DNA of 64,000 nucleotides from NCBI GenBank assembly GCA_963811595.1, contig CAWERW010000012.1, forward strand, positions 128,837 through 192,836, in the 5' to 3' direction. The first letter of the stretch is position 1; every line of letters begins with the position of its first letter. Of this stretch, positions 10,483 to 19,900 are shown in pieces. The notes below the pieces were generated by a model that was not told where the DNA came from, did no database searches, and worked only from the letters and a program-made list of their open reading frames with translations. This DNA comes from DASQFQ01 sp963811595 (GTDB lineage: Bacteria; Actinomycetota; Thermoleophilia; Solirubrobacterales; Solirubrobacteraceae). The translations under genes and the position numbers were made by a program.

Positions 10483-11924
10483 ATGAAGCGAGCGCTCGCC
10501 CTCACCCTCCTCGTCCTCGGAGTCCTGGCACCCGGAGCCGCCGCCCGCGACCCTGAGGCCCGGATCATCAACGGCAGCCCCGCGAGCGAGGGCGAGTATC
10601 CGGCGCAGGGCTACCTCGAGGTCGAGACGAGCGCCGGCTTCGGCGCCATGCGGCGGCACGGTCGTGTCCCCGACGAAGTTCGTGACCGCCGCGCACTGCG
10701 CCGTCGAGCTCGCCGGCGACAACAGCATCGACGCCCTGCCGCCTTCGGCGTTCGTCGTCGGCCTCGGCGAGGCCGATGTCGACAACATCGACGCAGATGG
10801 ACGCCCACTTCATCTCCTCCGTGGCCGTCCACCCCGACTACGCCGAGGACGCGGGCGGCAACACCAACGACGTGGCCGTGCTCACGTTCGACGCGCCGGT
10901 CACGCGAGACGCCGATGCGCGTCATCCGGCCCAGCGAGACCGCCCTGTGGGAGCCGGGCGACATCGCCACCATCATCGGCTGGGGCGTCACCGAGACCGG
11001 ATCGGAGTCCGACGATCTGCTCGAGGCCACGGCGCCGATCCGCAGCGACGCCGACTGCGCCGCGGCGTACGGCGCGATTCTTCGTCCAGAGCACGATGGT
11101 CTGCGCCGGGCGCCGCCGACCCCGACAGCGGCAGCTCGGACACCTGCCAGGGCGACTCGGGTGGCCCGCTGCTCGTCGACGACGGTCCCGGCTTCACCAC
11201 GACCGGCGTCGTCTCGTGGGGCAACGGCTGCAACCTCGAGGGCTTCCCCGGCATCTACTCGCGCATCGGCGACCAGCCGCTCAACGCGTGGGTCCGCGGA
11301 CAGATCCAGAGCGTCGACTTCGCGCTCCAGACCGCCTCGCCGCGCGCCGGCGAGCCGGTCTCCTTCGGCGCGATCGGGCCCGCGGGGGGCGACTTCTCGT
11401 GGGACTTCGACAACAACGGCACGATCGAGGCGACGGGCGCGCAGGCGTCGCACGTCTTCCCGCTCGCCGGCGAGCAGGAGGTCGTGCTGCGGATCACCGA
11501 CCCCGACGGCGAGGCCGCCGTGCAGCGGCGCGAGATCGCCGTCGGCCCCGGCGCGCCGCCGCCCCCGGTGGTGACGCCACCGCTGCCGCTGCCCACGACC
11601 CCGGGCCCGGTGCTGCGCCCGGCCACGATCCTCTTCTCCGGCAACCGCGCCACGGTTCGCCGCGGCAAGTTCAAGGTCCGCATCAACTTCTCCGCCACCG
11701 CGCCGACGGGAAAGGCGACGGTCGAGGTCTTCCGCGGCAAGCGCAAGATCGGCACCGGCAAGACCACCGTCCGCCGCGGCGGCTCTCGTCAGGTGAGCGT
11801 TAAGCTGACCAAGCGGGGCCGGCGGCTGCTGAGCCGGGCCAAGAGCAAGCGGCTGCGCGTGAAACTTCAAGTCCGCGTCGGGCGGCGCGTGCTGGCGTCT
11901 CGCACCGTGTCGCTACGTCGCTAA
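10483..11924 (+). pseudogene. Trypsin-like serine protease with PKD domain, frameshifted (copy 2 of 3)
   Basis: Same architecture as its upstream neighbour, 10 bp away: signal peptide, RIINGSPASEGEYPAQGYLEVE, triad pieces TAAHC, NDVAVLTF and CQGDSGGPLLV, PKD-like FSWDFDNNGTIEATG, and the basic C-terminal domain ending SRTVSLRR. The reading frame changes about five times between roughly 10645 and 11125. Examples are GFGAM then out of frame before VVSPTKFVTAAHC, a change near 10785, one near 10907 before PMRVIRPSETALW, and two near 11080-11115 around FFVQSTMVCAG. Every catalytic residue survives and no segment is missing. That fits sequencing or assembly indels, or very recent decay, better than old decay. 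As written it cannot make a full protease. Confidence 0.8.
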
Positions 11925-11989
11925 GCATGCGCAGGGGTGGACGGATGCACGCCTTGCGTCCACCCCCCGCCCCCGCTACAACCGCGGCG

Positions 11990-13375
11990 GTGCCCCGCCG
12001 CCTCCTCCTGATCGCCGCCGCGCTTGCGGCGCTCGCGCTGCCCGCGCCTGCTTCCGCGGTCGAGAGCGAGGACACCGCGGCGCAGGGCGCCTACCCGGGC
12101 GTCGCGTTCGTCGGGCGCAACACCAACGGGGTCGGGCAGCTCGAGGAGTACTGCGCCGGCACGCTGGTCGGCTCGCGCCAGATCCTGACCGCCGCGCGCT
12201 GCGCGGTGTACGGGCTCGGACAGGACCTCCCGGTGGCGGGCTTCGAGGTGCGCCTCGGCAACGTCGACCTCGACGACGCGACCGTCTACCCGGTCGCGGT
12301 CAACGAGGTCCACGACGAGTACGACGACGTCACCGGCGCCAACGACGTCGCCATGCTCACGCTCGAGGATCCCGTCGACCTCCCGCCGGTCCGCGTCGTG
12401 GAGGCGACGGAGACCGCGCTGTGGGCTCCGGGCACCCCGGCGCGTGCCCTGGGCTGGGGCGAGAACGCCGGCGGCTTCCTCTCCGAGGTCCTGCGCGTCG
12501 CGGACATCACCGTCAGCGACGACGCGGACTGCTCGAACCCGGACCGCCGGGTCTGCGCCGCGGGCGTCGAAGAGAACCCCTGCGACGGCGACTCCGGCAG
12601 CCCGCTGCTCGTCCCCGACGGCGCGCTGTTCGCGGTCGCGGGCGTGTTCTCCGGCACGGAGTGCTCCAGCCCCGCGGAGCCCGGGCTGTTCGCGCGCATC
12701 GGCGACGAGCCGCTGAGCACCTGGGTCCACGCACGCATCCCGAAGGCCGACTTCGAGCTCAGCCACCAGCCGCGCGCGGGCGAGGCGGTGCGGCTCACGT
12801 CGACGTCGACCCACCCGGAGGGCGCGGACTACTTCACGACCTTCCGCTGGGACCTCGACAACGACGGCGAGTTCGACGACCAGACCGGACGCAGCATCTC
12901 GCACACCTACCCCCGCGTCGGCGAGGCGGTCGCCGGCCTCGAGGTCTCCCGCGCGGACGGCGACGTCGCCTCGATCTACTACGCGTTCGATGTCGTGCCG
13001 CTGCCGCCCGGAACGACGACGACCACCACCACGCCGAACCCGAACCCGACCGCCACGGTCGTCCGGGCCCCGCTCGCCACGATCCTCAACGCCCGCCGGC
13101 CGAAGGTGCGCCGCGGCCGCTTCGCGATCCGCGTGCGCTTCGCACGCGTCGCCCCGCGCGGCACCGCCGTGATCGAGGTCTACCGCGCGAGCCGCCGCAT
13201 CGGGATCGCCCGCACGCGCGTGCGCCGCGGCGCCACGAAGCGCGTCAGCGTCAGGCTCACCCCGACCGGCCGGCGGCAGCTGCGCCGCGACGCCGACGGC
13301 CGCATGCGGGTCCGCGTGCGCGTGCGCGTCGGGCGCAACGTGCTGCGCACGAAGCGCCTGACGATCAGGCGCTGA
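11990..13375 (+). CDS. Secreted trypsin-fold protein lacking catalytic His (copy 3 of 3)
   Basis: 461 residues from a GTG start. The GTG is preferred because its context matches copy 1 (CTACAACC, then seven bases, then the start codon and CCCCGCCGC), and the peptide MPRRLLLIAAALAAL is a proper signal sequence; ATGs at 11927 and 11945 would add a non-signal leader. The S1 fold is intact, with Asp119 (ANDVAMLTL) and Ser202 (CDGDSGSP), but the active-site His is Arg70 (TAARC, codon CGC at 12197-12199). Gly after the Ser-Gly pair is also changed to Ser. It is therefore predicted to be a pseudoprotease. A PKD-like segment (FRWDLDNDGEFDDQTG) and the shared basic C-terminal domain follow. Its stop abuts the glnA stop (convergent). 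Confidence 0.88.
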   Translation: MPRRLLLIAAALAALALPAPASAVESEDTAAQGAYPGVAFVGRNTNGVGQLEEYCAGTLVGSRQILTAARCAVYGLGQDLPVAGFEVRLGNVDLDDATVYPVAVNEVHDEYDDVTGANDVAMLTLEDPVDLPPVRVVEATETALWAPGTPARALGWGENAGGFLSEVLRVADITVSDDADCSNPDRRVCAAGVEENPCDGDSGSPLLVPDGALFAVAGVFSGTECSSPAEPGLFARIGDEPLSTWVHARIPKADFELSHQPRAGEAVRLTSTSTHPEGADYFTTFRWDLDNDGEFDDQTGRSISHTYPRVGEAVAGLEVSRADGDVASIYYAFDVVPLPPGTTTTTTTPNPNPTATVVRAPLATILNARRPKVRRGRFAIRVRFARVAPRGTAVIEVYRASRRIGIARTRVRRGATKRVSVRLTPTGRRQLRRDADGRMRVRVRVRVGRNVLRTKRLTIRR

Positions 13376-14716
13376 CTACAGGATCGAGAGGTACCGCTCG
13401 AGCTCCCAGGGCGTGACCTGGACGCGGTAGTCCTCCCACTCCTGGCGCTTGATCTCGACGTAGCGGTTGAAGATGTGCTCGCCGAACGTCCGCAGCACGA
13501 GCTCGGACTCGGCGGTGATCTCGATCGCCTCCCCCAGCGTCTCCGGGAGCTGCTCGATGCCGAGGCGCTTCCGGTCGTCCGGGGACAGGTGGTAGAGGTT
13601 CTTCTCCATCGGCTCGGGCAGCTCGTAGCCCTTCTCGATCCCCTCGAGCCCGGCCTGCAGCAGCACCGCGAACGTCAGGTACGGGTTGCAGGCGGGATCG
13701 GGGCAGCGCAGCTCCATCCGCGTCGCCTGCTCCTTGCCGGGGTGGTAGAGCGGCACGCGCACGAGCGCTGAGCGGTTGCGCCGCGACCAGGCGACGTAGA
13801 CCGGCGCCTCGTAGCCGGGCACGAGCCGCTTGTAGCTGTTCACCCACTGGGCGAAGATCGAGCAGATCTCGCGCGCGTGGCGCAGCTGGCCGGCGATGAA
13901 GGCCTTGCCGATGTCGGACAGGAAGTACTGGTCGTCGGCGTCGTAGAAGGCGTTGCGGCCGTCCTTGAAGAGCGACTGGTGCGTGTGCATCCCCGAGCCG
14001 TTCTCGCCGAACAGCGGCTTGGGCATGAACGTCGCGTGCCAGCCGTACTTCATCGCGTACTCCTTGACCGTGATGCGGTACGTCATGCAGTCGTCGGCCA
14101 TCTTCATCGCGTCGGCGTAGCGCATGTCGATCTCGTGCTGCGAGGGGCCGACCTCGTGGTGGGAGTACTCCACCCCGATCCCCAGCTTCTCGAGCGCCAG
14201 CACCGTCTCGCGGCGCACGTCGGAGCCCGCGTCGAGCGTCGTGAGGTCGAAGTAGCCGCCCTCGTCGAGCACCTCGGTGCCGCGGTTGTCGCGGAACAGG
14301 AAGTACTCGAGCTCGGGGCCGACGAAGAAGTGCTCGAAGCCCATGGCGTTCGCGCGCTCCACCGCGCGGCGCAGGACGTGGCGCGGATCGCCCTCGTAGG
14401 GCTCGCGCTCGGGCGTCTGGACGTCGGCGAACATGCGCGCGACGCCGCCGCCGTCGTCCTCGGGCCGCCACGGGAGCAGCCGGAAGGTCGCCGGGTCCGG
14501 CACGGCGATCATGTCGGACTCCTCGATCGCGTTGAAGCCGGTGATCGAGGAGCCGTCGAAGCCCATCCCGCCCTCGAAGGCGTCCTCGAGGTCTTCGGAG
14601 TTGATCGAGAACGACTTGAGCTGCCCGAGGATGTCGGTGAACCAGAGGCGGATGAAGCGGATGCCGCTGTCGCGGACCTGCTGGAGGACATCCTGCTGCG
14701 TGGTGGGCTGCGTCAT
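13376..14716 (-). CDS. glnA: Glutamine synthetase type I (alpha-like)
   Basis: 446 residues, full length. It ligates ammonia to glutamate with ATP, the entry step of nitrogen assimilation, as a cytoplasmic dodecamer. Signatures include GFDGSSITGF, the Glu-rich metal site in VGPELEYFLF and EYSHHEVGPSQHEID, and FGENGSGMHTHQSL. The compact length and C-terminus (EWEDYRVQVTPWELERYL) resemble the Bacillus-type GSI-alpha forms regulated by feedback, not the longer adenylylated GSI-beta, although a Tyr is present in KNLYHLSPDD. TAGTCT lies eight bases before the ATG and a dyad (14734-14752) sits just upstream. Confidence 0.95.
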   Translation of the reverse strand: MTQPTTQQDVLQQVRDSGIRFIRLWFTDILGQLKSFSINSEDLEDAFEGGMGFDGSSITGFNAIEESDMIAVPDPATFRLLPWRPEDDGGGVARMFADVQTPEREPYEGDPRHVLRRAVERANAMGFEHFFVGPELEYFLFRDNRGTEVLDEGGYFDLTTLDAGSDVRRETVLALEKLGIGVEYSHHEVGPSQHEIDMRYADAMKMADDCMTYRITVKEYAMKYGWHATFMPKPLFGENGSGMHTHQSLFKDGRNAFYDADDQYFLSDIGKAFIAGQLRHAREICSIFAQWVNSYKRLVPGYEAPVYVAWSRRNRSALVRVPLYHPGKEQATRMELRCPDPACNPYLTFAVLLQAGLEGIEKGYELPEPMEKNLYHLSPDDRKRLGIEQLPETLGEAIEITAESELVLRTFGEHIFNRYVEIKRQEWEDYRVQVTPWELERYLSIL

Positions 14717-14733
14717 GCGGCGGCAGACTAGAG

Positions 14734-14752
14734 GACGGTCTGTCCGACCGTC
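14734..14752. promoter_or_regulatory. Inverted repeat upstream of glnA
   Basis: GACGGTC-N5-GACCGTC, seven-base arms, lies just upstream of the TAGTCT -10-like element of glnA and downstream of the HxlR-type gene on the same strand. It could be an operator for a nitrogen or HxlR-type regulator. It is not followed by a T-run in either direction, so it is a poor terminator. Confidence 0.4.
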
Positions 14753-14780
14753 TTTGGCCCTGAGGAGGAAATTTCGCTAC

Positions 14781-15134
14781 TCAGAGCCAGCGCAGGGCCC
14801 ACTCGCGCAGCTCGCGCAGCGCCGGGGCGAGCTCGCGGCCCATGTCGGTCAGCGAGTACTCCACGCGCGCCGGCGAGCCGTCGCGCACCTGGCGCTCGAC
14901 GATGCCGCGCGCCTCGAGCTCCTTCATCCGCTCGGACAGCAGCCGGTCGGAGAGGTGCGGCACGGCGCAGCCAATCTCCGAGAAGCGCATGGCGCCGCCG
15001 TCGAGCAGCACGTAGACGATCGCGCCGGTCCAGCGCTTGCCGACCAGCTCGACCGCCTCGTGCAGATATGGACAGCACTCCCCGGGCGGTGCAAGGGTCG
15101 CGATCGCGACCTTGCGGCGGGGAGCGGACGCCAT
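14781..15134 (-). CDS. HxlR-family transcriptional regulator
   Basis: 117 residues. A winged-helix HxlR domain with the usual N-terminal Cys (CCPYL), the conserved VGKRWTGAIVYVLLDG helix, MRFSEIGCAVPHLSDRLLSERMKELEARGIVER (recognition helix and wing) and YSLTDMGREL. HxlR proteins bind as dimers and often sense electrophiles or redox stress through the N-terminal Cys. The gene starts 4 bp after the stop of the carboxymuconolactone-decarboxylase-fold gene, so the pair forms one leftward unit. Confidence 0.92.
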   Translation of the reverse strand: MASAPRRKVAIATLAPPGECCPYLHEAVELVGKRWTGAIVYVLLDGGAMRFSEIGCAVPHLSDRLLSERMKELEARGIVERQVRDGSPARVEYSLTDMGRELAPALRELREWALRWL

Positions 15135-15138
15135 CGGC

Positions 15139-15702
15139 CTAAGCCGCGCGCAGGACGCGCGCGTCCTCCACCGAGCCGTCCGCCGGCACGTCGCCGGCCA
15201 CGTGGACCATCGCGGTGAACGCCTCGAGCGCCACGATCGCGATCGCCTCGAGGAGCTGCTCGTCGCTCCAGCCCGCCTCGCGCGCCTCCTCGAGCAGGTG
15301 GCTCGGGCACAGGCGCTGCTCGGCCAGCGGCCGCAGATAGCGCAGGAGCGCCGCCTCGCGCTCGTCGCGCGAGTCCCACTCGCGGGCGAGCGCGACCTCG
15401 TCGAGGCCGAGCCCGGCCTGGCGACCGGTGCGCGCATGCAGCGCGACGCCGGGCTCCGAGTGGTGGTGGGCGGCGACGGCGAGCGCGATCCGCTCGAGCG
15501 TCTGCCGCGTCAGCGTGCCGTTGCTGCGCAGCTCCGAGCGGAAGCGCGTGTAGCCGCGCAGCGCCGCCGGCGAGCCGGCCAGGACCCCGAGGAAGTTCGG
15601 GAGCTGCCCGGCACCGGCGAGGGCGCCCTTGACGACGGGGAGCGACGCCTCGGGCGCGGTGAGGTCGTCGTGGATCTGGAAGCGAGACATCTGGGTCTTC
15701 AT
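15139..15702 (-). CDS. Carboxymuconolactone decarboxylase/AhpD-fold protein, no CxxC
   Basis: 187 residues of the alkylhydroperoxidase D-like fold: PNFLGVLAGSPAALRGYTRFRSEL, LTRQTLERIALAVAAHHHSEPGVALHA, then a C-terminal helix repeat (GWSDEQLLEAIAIVALEAFTAMVHVAGD). In typical AhpD members two Cys and a His form the peroxidatic site after the Glu-Arg-Ile-Ala helix; here the expected Cys positions are His/Ser/Ala, so classical peroxidase chemistry is unlikely. It is co-transcribed with the HxlR gene and may be its regulated product. Role unknown. Confidence 0.85.
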   Translation of the reverse strand: MKTQMSRFQIHDDLTAPEASLPVVKGALAGAGQLPNFLGVLAGSPAALRGYTRFRSELRSNGTLTRQTLERIALAVAAHHHSEPGVALHARTGRQAGLGLDEVALAREWDSRDEREAALLRYLRPLAEQRLCPSHLLEEAREAGWSDEQLLEAIAIVALEAFTAMVHVAGDVPADGSVEDARVLRAA

Positions 15703-15774
15703 GGCGAACCGCCCTGGGGAGAGGGAGCAAGGGGGAAGCGCTCGCGGCGTCCTTACCCTTGATAAGTGTAGGAG

Positions 15775-15791
15775 GCGGAGCTTGACTCCGC
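15775..15791 (-). terminator. Hairpin after the membrane-protein gene
   Basis: GCGGAG-CTTGA-CTCCGC, six-base arms, immediately downstream of the leftward membrane-protein stop. The tail on the minus strand (CTCCTACACTTAT) is only weakly T-rich, so termination efficiency is uncertain. Confidence 0.4.
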
Positions 15792-15798
15792 AACCTCT

Positions 15799-16311
15799 CT
15801 ATGCGGTAAGGATCGCGATGAGGATCAGCATCAGACCGAGCAGAAACGCCCAGGCGATGATGCGCGTCGGGTCGCCCGCGAGGCGCTCCTCGACGGTCCG
15901 CGGAGGCCGCCGGCGGCGCGCGGTGGAGGTGAACGGCGCGATCTCCGAGACCTCGCCGGGACGGCCGTTGATGCGGATCGTGCGCCGGCCCTCGTGCACG
16001 ACCTCGGGCTCGGGCGCCTCGAGCACCTCGGTGGCCTCGAACTCCTCGGTCTGCGCCCGCGCGGACTCGGCCGCGGCGATGAGGTCCTCCGGCTCGGGCT
16101 TGACCTGCGGCTCGAAGGCCTGATCCGCACCCCAGTCCTCGACGGGGCGCCGCCGGCTGCGCGGCGGGCCCTCGTGAGAGCGCGCGAAGCGACGCCCGCG
16201 CACACGCGGGAAGCTCTCGTCGATGCCCCAGTCGTCGGCGGTTCGCCGCGGTGCGTCGGGACTCTCATGGTCGTACAGGACCCGGTTCTCCCGGGTCAGG
16301 TGATCTGACAT
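15799..16311 (-). CDS. Tail-anchored acidic protein, unknown function
   Basis: 170 residues starting at MSDHLTRENRVLYDHESPD; the ATG at 16311 has AGGA four bases upstream. The first 145 residues are hydrophilic with two copies of a short motif, ADDWGIDESFPR and VEDWGADQAFEP, separated by an Arg-rich stretch. The C-terminus is a single hydrophobic helix (IIAWAFLLGLMLILIAILTA), so the protein is probably C-terminally anchored with its bulk in the cytoplasm. No family is recognised. A credible promoter (TTGCAG-16-TACGAT) precedes it. Confidence 0.7.
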   Translation of the reverse strand: MSDHLTRENRVLYDHESPDAPRRTADDWGIDESFPRVRGRRFARSHEGPPRSRRRPVEDWGADQAFEPQVKPEPEDLIAAAESARAQTEEFEATEVLEAPEPEVVHEGRRTIRINGRPGEVSEIAPFTSTARRRRPPRTVEERLAGDPTRIIAWAFLLGLMLILIAILTA

Positions 16312-16339
16312 ACGTCCTGGTTCCCCCTTGCCGCGCCGC

Positions 16340-16367
16340 ATCGTAACAAGGTCAAAAAACCCTGCAA
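16340..16367 (-). promoter_or_regulatory. Promoter of the tail-anchored protein gene
   Basis: On the minus strand, TTGCAG (16367-16362), a 16-bp spacer, then TACGAT (16345-16340). The predicted transcript start is about 20 nt before the ATG at 16311. A T6 run lies in the spacer. Confidence 0.5.
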
Positions 16368-16386
16368 GAACACGTACTTATGACAA

Positions 16387-16414
16387 TCCGCACGGACGGA
16401 ACTTTTCGTGCGGA
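16387..16414 (-). terminator. Hairpin downstream of cytochrome c gene
   Basis: TCCGCACG and CGTGCGGA, eight-base perfect arms around a 12-nt loop, 33 bp past the cytochrome gene stop. On the minus strand the stem is followed by TTGTCAT, then about 20 nt later by a T6 run. A probable intrinsic terminator. Confidence 0.55.
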
Positions 16415-16446
16415 GTGCTACATGGGAGCCCGCAGTTTGCGGGCGT

Positions 16447-16959
16447 CTACTCCCCGGCGCCCTCGCCGGACTGCCCGACGGCCTTCGCCACGTAGTCGGC
16501 GACGTGCTCCGCGTCCTCGCCCTCGACGAGGCCGGCGGCCATGTTGCCGTTGCCGCGCGCGCGGCCGTTGTTGATCGCGTCGAGCACGAGGTTCTTGGGC
16601 GGGCGCAGGTCGTCGAGGTTCGGGCCGACCTGGGCGACCGCCGCGGAAGCCTGGAGCGTGTGGCAGTTCGCGCAGCGCTGCGCGAACAGCGTGCGCCCCT
16701 CCTTGTCGGTCTTCGTGAGATTGCTCACGTTGGCCTCGGGGATGTCGTTGCGCGAGTTGACCGTCGCGATCACGGCGGCGGGGATCGCGAGGCCGAGGAT
16801 CACGACCGCGAGGATGAAGTTGACGAGCGCCAGTCGCCGGGTGCCACGGCTCTGGGACGCCATGCGCTTGCGCGCGCCCCCCATGCCGCCGCTCATGGCG
16901 ACGAAGAGGACGCTGATCCCGAGTGCGACGAAGACGGCGGTGAAGACCAGTACGGCCAT
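16447..16959 (-). CDS. Membrane-anchored class I cytochrome c
   Basis: 170 residues. Two N-terminal hydrophobic helices (MAVLVFTAVFVALGISVLFVA and LALVNFILAVVILGLAIPA) are followed by a c-type haem domain: Cys-Ala-Asn-Cys-His in LFAQRCANCHTL, VGPNLDDLRPP, and the likely distal Met ligand in GRARGNGNMAAGLVEGED. It is an electron carrier on the outer face of the membrane. It is not next to oxidase or bc1 genes here; its leftward neighbour upstream is dnaE2, 31 bp away. The partner is unknown. Confidence 0.88.
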   Translation of the reverse strand: MAVLVFTAVFVALGISVLFVAMSGGMGGARKRMASQSRGTRRLALVNFILAVVILGLAIPAAVIATVNSRNDIPEANVSNLTKTDKEGRTLFAQRCANCHTLQASAAVAQVGPNLDDLRPPKNLVLDAINNGRARGNGNMAAGLVEGEDAEHVADYVAKAVGQSGEGAGE

Positions 16960-16990
16960 GCGGAGCGGCAGATTACCCCAGGGGGTCCTC

Positions 16991-19900
16991 TTATCGCCGC
17001 CGTCCCTGGGCAAACGACTGCACGGCGGGCGCCACGGTCCGGAAGTCGGCCAGCTCGGCCTCCGCCTCGCGCCTGGCGCGCTCGTCGAGCGAGACGACCG
17101 CGGCATCCTCGGCCCGCGGCGCCGCGAGCGCCTCCAGGCCGTCGACGTAGACGTTGATCGCCCCGCCGGCGATCGGGAGCTTCTCGAGCCGGCCGGTGGC
17201 GATCAGCAGCGGCTCGGAGCGCACGAGCAGGCGGTGGCGCTCGTAGACGGGCGGCGGGACGATCAGGTTGACGGTGCCGAACTCGTCCTCGATCAGCAGG
17301 AACACGATGCCCTTGGCCGTGCCGGGGCGCTGGCGCGCGACCACGAGCCCACCGATCCGCACCCGCTGCTCGTGGCGCAGCGTCTCGAGATCGCGGCAGG
17401 AGACCGTCCCCGCCGGCAGGCGCTCGCGCAGCAGCGCCATCGGGTGGGCGCCGAGCGTCAGCCCGGTCGTGGCGTAGTCGGCCATCATCGACTCCCACGG
17501 CTCGAGCTCGCGCAGCGCCGGCGCGCCCGGGACGTCGAGCGGCAGCGCGAGCTGGGTGCCGTCGTCGCCCACCGCCTCACCGGGCGCCGCGATCCCGAGC
17601 TCCCACAGGATCGCCCGGCGGGTGGCGTGGTGGGAGCCCAGCGAGTCGCACGCGCCAGCCCACGCCAGCTGGGCGAGCGCCGGGCGCCCGGCCCCGGCGC
17701 GCGAGGCGAGGTCGCCGAGCGAGCGGAACGGACCGCCTTCCTCGCGCGCCCGCACCAGCGCCGCCACCTCGTCCCCGCGCACGCCCGCGATGTAGCCGAG
17801 GCCGATGCGGACCGACTCGCCGTCGGTCGTGCAGTCGACCGCGCTGGCGTTGACGTCGGCGGCCAGCAGCTCGATCCCGCGCCGCTGCGCCTCGTGCACG
17901 AGCGTGTCCGACGCGTAGAAGCCCATCGGCTGCTCGTTGAGCAGCGCGCACAGGAACGCGGGGCCGTGGTGCACGCGCAGCCACGTCGACTGGTAGGCGA
18001 GCAGGCCGAAGGCGGCGCCGTGGGCCTTCGGGAAGCCGAAGCCCGAGAACCCCATGATCATCTCGTAGACCCGCTCCGCGATCGCCTCGCCGGCGCCGTG
18101 GGTGGCCATCGCCCCCTCCACGAAGCGCTGGTGGTAGGCCTCGATCGCCGCCTCGGAGCGCTTGCGGCTCATCGCCCGCCGCAGCCCCTCGGCCTCGCCG
18201 TGCGAGAAGCCCGCGAACGCGATCGCGACCTCGAGCACCTGGTCCTGGAAGATGATCGTGCCGAGCGTGTCCTTGAGGACCGGCTCGAGCGAGGGGTGGT
18301 CGTAGGGGATGACGTAGTCCGGGTCCTGGCGCAGCCGCTGGCGGCGCTCGATGTAGGGGTTGACGGCGCCGCCCTGGATCGGGCCGGGGCGCACGATCGC
18401 GACCTGGATCGTGAGGTCGTCGAGGTTCTCGGGGCGGGTGCGCCGCAGCGAGGCCATCTGCGCGCGGCTCTCGATCTGGAAGACCCCCATCGTCTCGGCC
18501 TCCTGGATCGCCGTGTAGGTCTCGGGGTCGTCGAACGGGATCCGCGAGAGGTCGATGCGCTCTCCGCGGGTGCGCGCGATGTCCTCCACGCAGCGCTCGA
18601 CCGCGGAGAGCATCCCGAGGCCGAGCAGGTCGATCTTCAGGAAGCCCGCATCGGCACAGGAGTCCTTGTCCCACTGGCACAGCTGGCGCCCTTCCATCGC
18701 GGCCGGCAGCACGGGGCAGCAGTCGACCAGCGGGCGGGTCGAGACGATCATCCCGCCCGAGTGCTGGGAGAGGTGGCGCGGGAGCCCGTAGGCCTCGTCG
18801 CACAGCCGCGCCAGCCAGCCCCAGCGGCCGGGCAGGCGGGCGGCCCGCGACTCGTCGGGCGGATGGTCCTTGGCGAGGGCGCCCGAGCCCTGGTTGGTGA
18901 CCATCGCCTGCCACTCGGCGGTCGACATCGCGAACGGGCCGCGCGAGTCGGGATCGAGCCACGGCGCGGGCGGGCCGCCCGGCTCGAGCCCGAGCGCGCT
19001 CTCGACGTCGGCCGCCACGCCGCGGATCGCGAACGGCTCGGCCCCGCGGGCGACCCGCTCGAGCTCGGCGGCCGGCAGCCCGAGCACCTTGCCGAGCTCG
19101 CGGATCGCGCCGCGCGACTTGAACGTCGGGAAGGCGGCCACGAGCGCGGAGTGCTCGCGCCCGTAGCGGTCGTGCACGCGCGGGATCAGGACCTCGCGGA
19201 CGTCGCGCGGGAAGTCGAGGTCGATGTCCGGCAGCGCGGTCAGCTCCTCGTTGAGGAAGCGCCCGAGGAACAGCTCGTTGGCGATCGGGTCGATGTGCGA
19301 GAGGCCGGTGAGGTAGCAGACGATCGAGGACACGGAGGAGCCGCGGCCGCGCCCGGGCGGCAGCAGGGCGCGCGCCGTGTCGGGTCCCCGCACCTCGACG
19401 GCGACCTCGCGCGCGAGCTCGAGCATGTCGCGGTGCAGGAGGAAGAAGCCGGGCAGCCCGAGCGCGTCGATCACGCGAAGCTCTTCCTCGAGTCGAGGCT
19501 GAGCCTTGGCGCGATGGGGTGAGCCTGAGGGGTAGCGTTCCTCGAAGCGCTGGGCGCACAGCTCGGCGAGCGTGCGCGAGGCGCCCGGGTCCTCCGAGCC
19601 GGGGTAGCGGTAGCCGAGATCCTGGGTCAGGTCGAAGCGCAGGCGGTCGGCGAGCGCGCGCGTCTCCGCCACCGCGCGCGGGTGGTCGTCGGCGAAGCGC
19701 GCCTCCATCGCCTTCGGGGAGGCGAGGACGTGGGAGAAGTTGCCGCGCCGCAGCGGCTCGGAGGCGTCGAGCGTCGCGTGGCTGCGCAGGGCCACGAACG
19801 CGTCCTGCAGCGGCCCGCGCGAGCGGGCGTGCGCATGGACGTTGCCGGTGGCGACGGCGGGCACCCCGACCTTCTCGGCGAGCCGCTCGAGCCGCCCGTT

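Noticed and set aside
16541..19522. 993-residue open frame antisense to dnaE2
   Set aside because: The sense strand carries all DnaE2 motifs; the antisense peptide is low-complexity and unlike any protein.
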